Assembly (NCBI GenBank): GCA_023402355.1
Contig: JAEXCG010000179.1
Coordinates: forward strand, 1-64,000
Origin: Bacillota bacterium
GTDB lineage: Bacteria; Bacillota; Clostridia; Christensenellales; Aristaeellaceae
DNA: 64,000 bases
Direction of reading: 5' to 3'
In this document: positions 35,897 through 45,757 of the stretch, one piece after another
Numbering within the stretch: position 1 is the stretch's first letter
Layout: each line of letters begins with the position of its first letter
Made by a program: the position numbers and the translations under genes
Notes under the pieces: generated by a model
Told to the model about the DNA's origin: nothing
Databases searched by the model: none
What the model saw: the letters and a program-made list of their open reading frames with translations, nothing else

Positions 35897-37171
35897 TTAC
35901 CGAATAATGATTTCATCGCGGCGCGGTCCGTTGGATACATACTTGACGGGCGCCGCGATCCGCGCTTCGATGAACTCCACGTAGCGCCGCGCGTTCTCCG
36001 GCAGGTCCTCGTACCTGCGGATGCCGCGCGTATCGCACATCCAGCCCGGCAGCATTTCGTATACAGGCTTCGCGCGCTCCAGCAGCGGGGTCACCGGGAA
36101 ATTTTCCGTGCGCACGCCGTCGATCTCGTAGGCCATGCAGACCGGAATTTCCGGCAGATAGCCCAGCACGTCCATGTTCGTGAGCGCTACCTGGGTCGCG
36201 CCCTGCATCATGCAGCCGTAGCGCGTGGCCACCGCGTCGAACCAGCCCACGCGGCGGGGACGCCCCGTCGTCGCGCCGAACTCGCCCTTGTCGCCGCCGC
36301 GCACGCGCAGCTCCTGCGCCTCGTCGCCGAACAGCTCCGTCGTAAACGGCCCGCGGCCCACGCACGAGGAATACGCCTTCGTCACCGCGATCACGTCGCT
36401 CATCGCCCACAGCGGGACGCCCGCGCCGACGGGGCCGTATCCCGCGAGCGGGGAGGAGGAGGTGGTCATCGGGTAGATGCCGTGGTCCGGGTCGCGCAGC
36501 GTGCCGAGCTGACCCTCCAGCAGGATGCGCTTGCCCGCCTTGCACGCCTCGTGCAGGTAGAGGTTCGTGTCGCAGACGTAGGGGCGGATGCGCCCCGCCA
36601 GCGCCGTCATCTTCCCGATCAGCTCTTCCAGATCGACCTGCGGCTTGTGATACAGGTGCTCGAGCAGCGCGTTTTTGATCGAAAGCGCGTGCGCGAGCTT
36701 TTCGCGCAGCACGTCCGGGTAATACATCTGGCAAAGCTGAAGGCCGATCTTCTGGAACTTGTCGCCGTAAAACGGCGCGATGCCGCTCTTCGTGGAGCCG
36801 AAGTTCTTCGCGCCCAGGCGCTCTTCCTCGTAGCAGTCCAGCAGCACATGGTAGGGCATCATCACCTGCGCGCGCTCGGATACGAGCAGCTTCGGCGCAG
36901 GCACGCCGGCCTTTACGACGCTGTCCAGCTCGGTGAGCAGCGCTTCGATATTCAGCGCCACGCCCGGACCGATGATGTTGACGACGTCTGGGTTAAAGAC
37001 GCCGGAAGGCAGCAGATGCAGCGCAAAGCGGCCATAATCGTTGATGATCGTGTGACCCGCGTTTGCCCCGCCCTGGAAGCGGACGACGATGTCGGATTCA
37101 CCCGCGAGCATGTCCGTAATCTTGCCCTTGCCCTCGTCGCCCCAGTTCGCGCCGACGATTGTACGAACCAT
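35897..37171 (-). CDS. purA: Adenylosuccinate synthetase
   Basis: A 424-aa GTP-dependent enzyme converting IMP and aspartate to adenylosuccinate. It starts VRTIVGANWGDEGKGKITD with the catalytic Asp and phosphate loop, then GGANAGHTI with the catalytic His, and GATTGRPRRVGWFDA late. With purB it completes AMP synthesis. Start ATG with AAAGGGG upstream. Confidence 0.98.
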   Translation of the reverse strand: MVRTIVGANWGDEGKGKITDMLAGESDIVVRFQGGANAGHTIINDYGRFALHLLPSGVFNPDVVNIIGPGVALNIEALLTELDSVVKAGVPAPKLLVSERAQVMMPYHVLLDCYEEERLGAKNFGSTKSGIAPFYGDKFQKIGLQLCQMYYPDVLREKLAHALSIKNALLEHLYHKPQVDLEELIGKMTALAGRIRPYVCDTNLYLHEACKAGKRILLEGQLGTLRDPDHGIYPMTTSSSPLAGYGPVGAGVPLWAMSDVIAVTKAYSSCVGRGPFTTELFGDEAQELRVRGGDKGEFGATTGRPRRVGWFDAVATRYGCMMQGATQVALTNMDVLGYLPEIPVCMAYEIDGVRTENFPVTPLLERAKPVYEMLPGWMCDTRGIRRYEDLPENARRYVEFIEARIAAPVKYVSNGPRRDEIIIR

Positions 37172-37240
37172 TTTGCAGCCCCTTTCTTAACGCAACGCGC
37201 CGCGCATTTTGCGCAGCCTGTGCAGGCACATACCTTTTAG

Positions 37241-37269
37241 TTTATACCCCATTTGCGCGCGCTTGTCAA
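37241..37269 (-). promoter_or_regulatory. Promoter of purA
   Basis: On the minus strand TTGACA (37269-37264), 17 nt, TATAAA (37246-37241). Confidence 0.85.
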
Positions 37270-37285
37270 GGGAGCATCATCGAAA

Positions 37286-37322
37286 CGACGCGAATTGTGC
37301 GGGCTCGCGACAAATCGCGTCG
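37286..37322. terminator. Hairpin after the SH3-repeat gene
   Basis: CGACGCGAATTGT (37286-37298) pairs with ACAAATCGCGTCG (37310-37322), one mismatch, 11-nt loop. The tail is T-rich only on the plus strand (AATTTTTTG); on the minus strand it reads TTTCGATG, so efficiency for the SH3 gene is uncertain. Confidence 0.55.
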
Positions 37323-37343
37323 AATTTTTTGTCTCATCTGCCG

Positions 37344-38966
37344 TCAGGAGATGAACTCGAGGTACTGGCTCATGATGTATCCGCGCTGCCCCTCGTATTC
37401 GACGAATTTCCATTCGCCGTTGGTGGCGATCACCAGCACGCGGCGCCCCTGCGGGACGCGCAGCAGCACGTCGCTCTGGCTCGTGGCGTCCTTGCGCATG
37501 GCCAGCTTGTTCTCCTTCGTGCGCGCATAGCCGCCGATGTCGCCCGAAAGCTGTGCCCGCGGCACAAAGCCCGTCTGATCCTCCGAGCGCACGCAGCACC
37601 AGGAACCCAGCACGCCGAGCACCGTCACGCGGCTGCCGTCCGCCAGGTTTTGCACCACGTTGGAATCCGACTTGGTCTGCGCGCGCATCGTGACGCCGCC
37701 GGGCGCCGTCACCTGCACTTCCGGCGGCGCGGGCGAAATCGCCTCCGCCGCGAAATCGCCGCTGCGGATCAGCAGGTCCTCCTTCAGCATGAAGCCCTCC
37801 TGCCCGCCCGCGCGCACCTTCGCCCAGGCGCTCAGGGTCAGGTCCAGCAGCTCTATTTCCACGCCCTGATAGTACAGCCCCAGTTCGTCCGCGTCCTTTT
37901 TGGCTCCCTTATAGATAGGCTGCAGGCTGGTATGGCCGCTGCCCGCCTCGTCCGGGGCGACGACCGCGTACAGGCCGTGCATGCCGTCGGTGTTGGGCGC
38001 GAGCTTTCCGACCGCCGAGGCCTTCACATAGCCCGTCAGGCCGGTCAGCGAGTATGGATTGCCATCGTAGACGCGCACGTGCAGCCACTTGCCGTTTCCG
38101 CTCTCGCCGAGCACCTCCATGGACTCTTCCTTTTCGCAGATTAGCAGTTCGTCCGACTTCTCCGCCGCCTGCGCGCGCAGCTCCGTCCGCTTGGCGGAGA
38201 TGCTCGTGACCGGCGGATAGTACGGAAATGCAGTCCTTTCCGCGGTTTGAGGGTACAGGTCGCCCTCCTCCATCCAGCCGACCACGTCGCCGATGCGCAC
38301 GCGCGCCCAGCCGTCGCGCTGATAGGAAAACAGCATCACGGCCTGCACGCCGTTGTAGTAGCTCCCGATGACCTTGGACTTTGCGCTCGCATCCGCGCGC
38401 AGCTTGGCGGGCTTTTGCGGGTCAGGCGCCGAAACCAGCGCATACTTGAGGTCTTCTGCCTCCGTCACGTACTTGGACAGCGCGTAGCCGGCGAGCACCG
38501 GCTCCTGCTCCGTGCGCACGTAGACCCAGTCGTCCATAAAGGCGAGGATGCGAATCGCCGTTCCGTTTTCAAGCGTCGCGACCTCCTTGGCCTTCGTCGA
38601 GGGTTCGTCGCGCAATGCCAGCATCTCCTGTGGCAGGGCGACGTCCACCTCCGCGGGGCTGCCCTCCGCCAGTCCCTTCGTCTTGGCCTCGTCCGGCGTG
38701 ATGAGGTATTCCGAGAGCACGTAGCCCGTCTGCCCGCCGAATGTCACCTTGGACCACTCGCCCGCGTTCTCCTCGCGCTCCACCTGCGTGCCGTCGTAGA
38801 GCAGCCCCAGGGTTCCCGCCGTCGTCGCGGGGTCCGTGCGCAGGTTCAGGCGCTTGTTGCCGCCCGCCGCGTTCTTGTTGTCGATGACCGCCGCGTCCGC
38901 CAGCGCGAAGACGCTTACCAGGCAGAGCAGCAGCCCCAGCGCGCATGCACACCAACTTTTCCTCAT
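37344..38966 (-). CDS. Exported multi-SH3-domain protein
   Basis: A 540-aa secreted protein with signal peptide MRKSWCACALGLLLCLVSVFALA, likely cleaved near 24. About six bacterial SH3 (SH3b) repeats follow, each with a pattern such as LNLRTDPATTAGTLGLLYDGTQV...WSKVTFGGQTGYVLSEYL. Later copies are KPAKLRADASAKSKVIG, GVTMRAQTKSDSNVV and KLAMRKDATSQSDVLLRVP. SH3b domains usually bind cell wall or serve as spacers; there is no catalytic domain. Start ATG with GGGGGAG upstream. It probably acts at the cell surface. Confidence 0.85.
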   Translation of the reverse strand: MRKSWCACALGLLLCLVSVFALADAAVIDNKNAAGGNKRLNLRTDPATTAGTLGLLYDGTQVEREENAGEWSKVTFGGQTGYVLSEYLITPDEAKTKGLAEGSPAEVDVALPQEMLALRDEPSTKAKEVATLENGTAIRILAFMDDWVYVRTEQEPVLAGYALSKYVTEAEDLKYALVSAPDPQKPAKLRADASAKSKVIGSYYNGVQAVMLFSYQRDGWARVRIGDVVGWMEEGDLYPQTAERTAFPYYPPVTSISAKRTELRAQAAEKSDELLICEKEESMEVLGESGNGKWLHVRVYDGNPYSLTGLTGYVKASAVGKLAPNTDGMHGLYAVVAPDEAGSGHTSLQPIYKGAKKDADELGLYYQGVEIELLDLTLSAWAKVRAGGQEGFMLKEDLLIRSGDFAAEAISPAPPEVQVTAPGGVTMRAQTKSDSNVVQNLADGSRVTVLGVLGSWCCVRSEDQTGFVPRAQLSGDIGGYARTKENKLAMRKDATSQSDVLLRVPQGRRVLVIATNGEWKFVEYEGQRGYIMSQYLEFIS

Positions 38967-39159
38967 GATCTTCTCCCCCTTCGTATCTTTTCCGCCTGTT
39001 CGTATGGATCAGCGGTGAAACGCCGCGCAGGCCGCACGGCTCTGTAAATCGCTCTACTATTTGAACGCTTGAACGCACCGAAATCTTCCATAGAGGATCA
39101 CAAAAAGCGTGCAATCGGCAAAGGGCCTTTCGCCCGCTCAGGAAAGCGCCGCAGGCCGG

Positions 39160-39993
39160 TCAGTCTTCCGGCCACTCCCCGTCGAAGACAAACGCGGCGG
39201 GCCCCGTCTTGTAGACCGCGTCCTTCTCCCACTCGACGAGCAGCTCCCCGCCGTCCAGCTCCACGCTCACCCTGCGTCCGGCAAACCCGCACAGCGAGGC
39301 TGCGACCGCCGTAGCGCAGGCGCCCGTTCCGCAGGCCAGCGTCACGCCGCTTCCCCGCTCCCATACGCGCATGCGGATGCGGTCGCTCCCCTTTACCTGC
39401 GCAAACTCCACGTTCGTGCGCCGTGGAAAGGCCTCGTGATGCTCGATTAAGGGGCCGTAGCGTCTGATGTCGAAGGCCTCCACGTCCTCATCCAGGAAGA
39501 TGACGGCGTGCGGGTTGCCCATGCTCACGCAGGTCACCTCGAACGCGCGGCCGCCAACCTCCAGCGGCCGGCGAATCACCCTCCCCGTCCCCAGCGTCGT
39601 GGGAATCTCCTTCCCGTCCAGGATGGGCGCGCCCATGTCCACCCGCACGCACGTCACGACGCCGTCCTTCACCGTGAGGTATAGCGTCTTGATGCCCGCA
39701 GGCGTCTCCAGGGTAATGCGCTCCCGGCGCGCGAGCCCGCGCTCGTAGACGTACTTGCCCACGCACCGCGTCGCGTTTCCGCACATTTCGCTCTCCGAGC
39801 CGTCCGCGTTGAAGATGCGCATGGAAAAGTCCGCCCGCCCGGAAGGGCCGATGAGCACCAATCCGTCCGCGCCGACGCCAAAGTGCGGCCTGCTGACCGC
39901 GACGGCCAAAGAAGACGGGTCCTTCACGCGCTCGCGCGCCGTATCCACGTAAATATAGTCGTTTCCAAGGCCCTGCATTTTGGTAAAATGCAT
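39160..39993 (-). CDS. dapF: Diaminopimelate epimerase
   Basis: A 277-aa PLP-independent epimerase converting LL- to meso-diaminopimelate for peptidoglycan and lysine. The two catalytic Cys are in EMCGNATRC and LACGTGACA; MQGLGNDYIYVD opens the protein. GAGGGG lies 7 nt before the ATG at 39993. Monocistronic in this window. Confidence 0.97.
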   Translation of the reverse strand: MHFTKMQGLGNDYIYVDTARERVKDPSSLAVAVSRPHFGVGADGLVLIGPSGRADFSMRIFNADGSESEMCGNATRCVGKYVYERGLARRERITLETPAGIKTLYLTVKDGVVTCVRVDMGAPILDGKEIPTTLGTGRVIRRPLEVGGRAFEVTCVSMGNPHAVIFLDEDVEAFDIRRYGPLIEHHEAFPRRTNVEFAQVKGSDRIRMRVWERGSGVTLACGTGACATAVAASLCGFAGRRVSVELDGGELLVEWEKDAVYKTGPAAFVFDGEWPED

Positions 39994-40090
39994 GCTCTCG
40001 CCCCTCTCGCATTGCATGTTTCAAGTTTCTACGCGCCGCCCGAAAATCCTGCTTTTGCACACGATGCATCCGATTTGTCATTCCCGCGAA

Positions 40091-40119
40091 TAGTATAAAG
40101 ACAATCTTTATGATATAAT
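40091..40119. promoter_or_regulatory. Divergent AT-rich promoter region (dapF / DUF1538)
   Basis: TATAAT at 40114-40119 (plus strand) suits the DUF1538 gene but has no good -35. TATACT on the minus strand (40097-40092) suits dapF, again with a weak -35. A small dyad AAAGA-CAA-TCTTT lies between them. Promoter activity is likely, exact boxes are not certain. Confidence 0.4.
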
Positions 40120-40154
40120 GGTTGTAGAAATAGAACAGCAAGAGAGGGATGACA

Positions 40155-41702
40155 TTGATCGGAAAACACGGAAACAAGGCCCAATTTTTCTACCAGCACC
40201 GCAGCGTCCTGAAAGAAAAGCTGATGGAGTCGCTGACCTCGGTCATCCCCATCACGCTCATCGTCCTGCTGCTGTGCTTCAGCGTCTCGCCCATCCCCGT
40301 CGCCACGCTGACGGCCTTTCTCATCGGCTCTGCGATGCTGATTCTGGGCATGAGCCTCTTCACGCTCGGCGCGGACCTGTTCATGACGCCCCTTGGCGAG
40401 CGCCTGGGCGCGTCCATCACCAAATCCCGACGGCTTCTCATCGTCGCCGTCGTCGGCTTTCTGATCGGCGTCATCGTCACCATCTCCGAGCCCGACCTGC
40501 AGGTGCTCGCCAACCAGGTGCCCTCCATCCCCAACGCGGTCATCATCTGGTCCGTCGCGCTGGGCGTCGGCGTCTTTCTGGTGGCCGCGCTGATGCGCGT
40601 GCTGTTCGGCATACGTTTGGGGACGATGCTCGTCTTCTTCTACGGGATCGTGTTCGCCCTGTGCTTTTTCGTCTCGCCCGATTTCTGGGCGATCGCGTTT
40701 GACGCGGGCGGCGTCACGACGGGTCCCATGACGGTTCCCTTTATCATGGCGCTGGGCGTCGGCGTTTCCGCCATGCGCTTTGACAAGCACGCGGAAAACG
40801 ACAGCTTCGGCCTCGTCGCGCTCTGCTCCGTCGGCCCCATTCTGGCCACCCTGCTGCTCGGCATCTTTTACAACACGGGCAGCGGCAGCTACGTGCCGGT
40901 CACCGTGCCGGACGTGGCGGATTCCCGCGGGCTGATGCAGCTCTTCACCGCCGCCCTGCCCAACTATCTGCACGAGGTGTTCGCCGCCCTGCTGCCCATC
41001 GTGCTCTTCTTTTTCGCGTTCCAGCTGCTCTCGATGCGCCTTGGGGCCTCGGATTTCGTGCGTATGTGCATCGGCTTCCTTTATACGTTCGTCGGGCTGG
41101 TGCTCTTCCTGACCGGCGTAAACGTCGGCTTTATGCCCGCGGGCAACTACCTGGGCAGGATGATCGCGGGCCTCTCCTATCGTTGGATTCTCATTCCCAT
41201 CGCCATGGTCATCGGCTACTTCATCGTCGCCGCCGAGCCCGCCGTGCACGTGCTCAACCGTCAGGTGGAGGAAATCACCTCCGGCGCGATCCCGCAGGGC
41301 GCGATGAACACGGCGCTCGCCGTCGGCGTCTCCATCTCCCTGGGGCTTTCCATGACCCGCGTGCTCACCGGCATCTCGATCATGTGGTACCTCGTTCCCG
41401 GGTACGCGGCCGCCATCGTGCTCTCCTTTATCGTGCCCAAGATCTTTACCTCCATCGCCTTCGACTCCGGCGGGGTTGCTTCCGGTCCCATGACGGCGAC
41501 GTTCCTGCTTCCGTTTGCGATGGGCGCGTGCGACGCGGTCGGCGGCAACATCGTCGCCGATGCGTTCGGCGTGGTCGCCATGGTCGCGATGACGCCGCTC
41601 ATCACCATTCAAATCATGGGGCTGTACTTCAAGTACAAGAGCGCGCACCGTCCGGCGTCCGACGAGGCTGCGGCCGTCGAGGACGTCATCGACCTGACGT
41701 GA
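40155..41702 (+). CDS. DUF1538-family membrane protein
   Basis: A 515-aa protein with about 14 TMs in two homologous halves: EPDLQVLANQV/FDAGGVTTGPMTVPFIMALGVG and EPAVHVLNRQV/FDSGGVASGPMTATFLLPFAMG. The repeated GGV-x-[TS]GPMT loops look like a transport pathway, but the substrate of DUF1538 proteins is unknown. TTG at 40155 is favoured because GAGAGGG ends 6 nt before it; an ATG two codons earlier would abut the ribosome site. It precedes a tandem-PII gene by 8 nt, so PII probably gates this transporter. Confidence 0.85.
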   Translation: MIGKHGNKAQFFYQHRSVLKEKLMESLTSVIPITLIVLLLCFSVSPIPVATLTAFLIGSAMLILGMSLFTLGADLFMTPLGERLGASITKSRRLLIVAVVGFLIGVIVTISEPDLQVLANQVPSIPNAVIIWSVALGVGVFLVAALMRVLFGIRLGTMLVFFYGIVFALCFFVSPDFWAIAFDAGGVTTGPMTVPFIMALGVGVSAMRFDKHAENDSFGLVALCSVGPILATLLLGIFYNTGSGSYVPVTVPDVADSRGLMQLFTAALPNYLHEVFAALLPIVLFFFAFQLLSMRLGASDFVRMCIGFLYTFVGLVLFLTGVNVGFMPAGNYLGRMIAGLSYRWILIPIAMVIGYFIVAAEPAVHVLNRQVEEITSGAIPQGAMNTALAVGVSISLGLSMTRVLTGISIMWYLVPGYAAAIVLSFIVPKIFTSIAFDSGGVASGPMTATFLLPFAMGACDAVGGNIVADAFGVVAMVAMTPLITIQIMGLYFKYKSAHRPASDEAAAVEDVIDLT

Positions 41703-41710
41703 GGTGAAAC

Positions 41711-42436
41711 ATGAGTACGTATAACCTGCTTCTGACCATCGTAAACCGCGACTACGCGGAAGCATACATCCGCCTGTACCGCGAGCTCGGCGTTCAGACG
41801 GTGCTGGGCGTTCCCGCCAGCGGCACCGCAACCCGCAGCATGCTGCATTTTCTGGGGCTGGAGGCCAGCGAGAAGACGGTGCTGATGTGCGCATGCGACA
41901 CCCGCGCCGAGAAAAGGCTGCTGCATGCCCTCGTGCACACCCTGCACATCGACATCGCGGGCAACGGCATCGCGGTCTCCGTCCCCATCGCCAGCCTCGG
42001 CGGTCAGACCGCCGCGCAGGTGCTCATCGGCCAATCGATCGACGAAACCGCCCGCCAGGCGGCCAAGGAGGAAAGACGCATGGAAAAACAGGATCACGAG
42101 CTGATCGTCGCGATCGCCAACACGGGCTACACGGACCTCGTGATGGCATCCGCGCGCAAGGCTAAGGCCAGCGGCGGCACCATCGTCCACGCCAAGGGCA
42201 CGGGAACCGGACTGGCCGAAAAGTTCTTCGGCGTGTCCCTCGCCGCCGAAAAGGAGCTCGTGCTCATCGTCTGCCGCGCCGGGGAGCGCACCCCCATCAT
42301 GCGCGCCATCATGGAGGGGGCGGGCGCTCAGAGCAAGGCTCAGTCCATCGTCTTTTCCCTGCCGGTCAGCGCCGTCGCCGGGCTCGCCTCGTTCCAAGGG
42401 GACCCCGACGCCGAGGAAGCGCCCACGGGCGAATGA
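41711..42436 (+). CDS. Tandem PII-domain protein
   Basis: A 241-aa cytosolic protein made of two PII-like domains (about 1-105 and 128-225). The second has the classic GGTIVHAKGTGTG and a KELVLIVCRAGERTPIMRAIM strand; the first has GVPASGTATRSMLHFLG in its place. T-loop residues differ from GlnB/GlnK, so uridylylation is unlikely. Coupled to the DUF1538 transporter, it probably senses a nucleotide or metabolite and controls transport. Two PII domains fused in one chain is unusual. Confidence 0.82.
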   Translation: MSTYNLLLTIVNRDYAEAYIRLYRELGVQTVLGVPASGTATRSMLHFLGLEASEKTVLMCACDTRAEKRLLHALVHTLHIDIAGNGIAVSVPIASLGGQTAAQVLIGQSIDETARQAAKEERRMEKQDHELIVAIANTGYTDLVMASARKAKASGGTIVHAKGTGTGLAEKFFGVSLAAEKELVLIVCRAGERTPIMRAIMEGAGAQSKAQSIVFSLPVSAVAGLASFQGDPDAEEAPTGE

Positions 42437-42456
42437 ACATTTGGGCCTGAAGATCC

Positions 42457-42500
42457 AATCAGCCCTGCCCCGCACGAGCGCGGGACAGGGCTGATTTTGT
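42457..42500 (+). terminator. Terminator of the DUF1538-PII operon
   Basis: AATCAGCCCTGCCCCGC pairs with GCGGGACAGGGCTGATT (one mismatch, short loop), then TTTTGTG. It also covers the end of the convergent glutaredoxin-like gene. Confidence 0.88.
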
Positions 42501-42511
42501 GTGCGGATAAT

Positions 42512-42760
42512 TTAAAGAAGCGCTTCGCGGACGTCGAGCGTCAGACGGCCGTCGTCCAGCACAAAGCAGGGAACGCCGATGCCGCCTTCCGCCCTGACCG
42601 CGTCGAACAACGGGTTTTCGTCGCGCAGCTTCAGAAACGCCTTCAGGTTTGCGGTCGACGCCGTGATGTCCACGTTTTCAAACGGGATTCTCTTCGCAGC
42701 GAGCGCCGCCTCCGCCTCCATGCAGTCCGGGCACAGCGGCGTTCCATACATCTTGAGCAT
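42512..42760 (-). CDS. Glutaredoxin-like thiol protein
   Basis: An 82-aa thioredoxin-fold protein with the redox pair in YGTPLCPDCMEAE (CPDC), and GIGVPCFVLDDG carrying the cis-Pro. A CPDC active site resembles glutaredoxin-related proteins of anaerobes. GGGGGA lies upstream of the ATG at 42760. Confidence 0.85.
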   Translation of the reverse strand: MLKMYGTPLCPDCMEAEAALAAKRIPFENVDITASTANLKAFLKLRDENPLFDAVRAEGGIGVPCFVLDDGRLTLDVREALL

Positions 42761-42806
42761 GCGGTATCCCCCTCCCTTTCGCACATTCTTTCCAGATACG
42801 CGGGCT

Positions 42807-43382
42807 TTAAACCGCCTGCGATGTCTGCGGCTCGAGGATGCCGCAGGCGACCTCGTACAGGCGCTTGCCGCTGTCCATGCTGATCTTCTGCATGCGGCGA
42901 TGCGCTTCCGACTCGCTCATGTGCAGCGAGTCCATCAGCATCCCCTTCGCGCGCTCGATGACCTTGCGCTCGTCAAGCGTGCGGGTCAGCCGGTTGACCT
43001 CGCGCCCCAGCCGCAAAATCCGCTCGTTCATGCGCAGCAGCACCGCCACGCTCTGCAAGAACGCCTCGCGGTTGATCGGGTTCGACAGCGGCACCACGCA
43101 CTCCGGCAGCCCCTCCTGCGAGACGCCCTGGGGCGCGATGAGCAGCGCGCCGCCCACCTCGCCCAGTTCATGGATGAGGGAAAGGCCCGTCATGTCCGGC
43201 AGGCGATAGGTCGTGACCAGCAGGCCGGGCAGGTGACCGTCCTTCACCGCCCGAATCGCCTGCTCCCCGGTATGCGCGATGATATCCAGCGCGTACCCGG
43301 CATCCTCCAAAATGCCCTTGAGGCGCGCTGCCACCGTCTCCGGCGCGGCCAGCATGATGGTGTGAACGGCAAACTCAGTCAT
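42807..43382 (-). CDS. ANTAR-domain regulator with degenerate receiver
   Basis: A 191-aa RNA-binding antitermination regulator. The N-terminal domain folds like a receiver, but LVTTYRLPDMTG has Thr at the usual Asp position and the acidic pair is missing (MLAAPETV), so phosphorylation is unlikely. A coiled-coil linker (ILRLGREVNRLTRTLDERK) leads to the ANTAR domain (VIERAKGMLMDSLHMSESEAHRRMQKIS). ANTAR proteins bind paired hairpins in leader RNAs, often of nitrogen or ethanolamine genes. It sits next to the PII operon, and its own leader has a strong hairpin. Confidence 0.88.
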   Translation of the reverse strand: MTEFAVHTIMLAAPETVAARLKGILEDAGYALDIIAHTGEQAIRAVKDGHLPGLLVTTYRLPDMTGLSLIHELGEVGGALLIAPQGVSQEGLPECVVPLSNPINREAFLQSVAVLLRMNERILRLGREVNRLTRTLDERKVIERAKGMLMDSLHMSESEAHRRMQKISMDSGKRLYEVACGILEPQTSQAV

Positions 43383-43405
43383 CTCTCATCGCCCCCTGAT
43401 CCGTA

Positions 43406-43438
43406 GACTGCGGGCGCCGGCTCCGGCGTCTGCACATG
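43406..43438 (-). other. GC-rich hairpin in the ANTAR leader
   Basis: GCGCCGG and CCGGCGT form a tight stem (GGCGCCGGCTCCGGCGTC core) in the leader of the ANTAR gene. It may be a self-target of the regulator, which is speculative; no paired second hairpin with the same loop was found. Confidence 0.35.
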
Positions 43439-43461
43439 CTTTTTGTGTTTTGAATGGTCGA

Positions 43462-43490
43462 ATTATATCATCCATCCCGGTCGATTGCAA
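43462..43490 (-). promoter_or_regulatory. Promoter of the ANTAR gene
   Basis: On the minus strand TTGCAA (43490-43485), 17 nt, TATAAT (43467-43462). Confidence 0.8.
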
Positions 43491-43582
43491 GCGATTTATG
43501 AAACTTTTCGCGATCTCTCCTGCATTTTTATCATTTTTCCTTCACAAGAGAACTATTTTTGTCCGTTTTTGAACCATACGCA

Positions 43583-45288
<1,706 letters not shown>

Positions 45289-45303
45289 GTCGCTCTTGGC
45301 ATT

Positions 45304-45356
45304 TTTCTTGAAATTTGCAAGAAATTCCGGATAAATCTCACGATTTATCCGGAATT
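45304..45356 (-). terminator. Tandem terminator of the M56 operon
   Basis: A perfect 15-bp stem AATTCCGGATAAATC / GATTTATCCGGAATT (45323-45356, 4-nt loop) is followed on the minus strand by a second stem TTTCTTG / CAAGAAA (45304-45324) and T-rich sequence. It lies beyond the TGA at 45413, i.e. after the extended reading frame. Confidence 0.85.
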
Positions 45357-45412
45357 AAAGCTTTAATTTGAAAGATATCGTGAATTACATTTCATTTTAG
45401 AATGATTTAAAT

Positions 45413-45757
45413 TCACTGGTACACGGAAGCCTCGACGGCGGCGGATGCCTGCGCACACGGCCCCTGCGTCAACTCCTCGCACAGCGCCGTGGCAACGCGG
45501 CTTACCTCTTCGGCCTCCGCGTCGCTCAGTTCACGATCGCCGACGGAATCGTCCTGCGGGCGCCTTTGCGCATAGGAAACAAGCTTTCCATCTTCGTCCA
45601 TGACCAGTTCGAACTGGTCCTTGCCCTACCCGCCCGTCAGGAGCGTCTGCCCCTTCTCTTCCATCAGGGATCGATACTCCGTTTCCTCCCCGATGGACTT
45701 GAGCAGTGCTTTCGCCTGCGCAAGCCGCGCTTCCTGTTCCTGCGCTTCCTTCACGTG
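45413..45757 (-). pseudogene. In-frame continuation of the large M56 gene past two UAG codons
   Basis: The reading frame of the 1781-aa protein continues after its UAG (45758-45760) for 43 codons to a second UAG (45626-45628), then 70 codons to TGA (45413-45415). The translation (HVKEAQEQEARLAQAKALLK..., then GKDQFELVMDEDGKLVSYAQ...) is GC3-rich, free of frameshifts, and its ELVMDEDGKLVSYAQRRPQDD matches internal module motifs such as LVLDEDARILSYAYGGYPDD. Either the last ~115 codons are decaying behind two nonsense mutations, or UAG is read through here. The terminator lies after the TGA. Confidence 0.6.

Noticed and set aside
34670..37240. 856-aa open frame on the plus strand across carA and purA
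   Set aside because: Antisense to two clearly identified genes, composition typical of a shadow frame.
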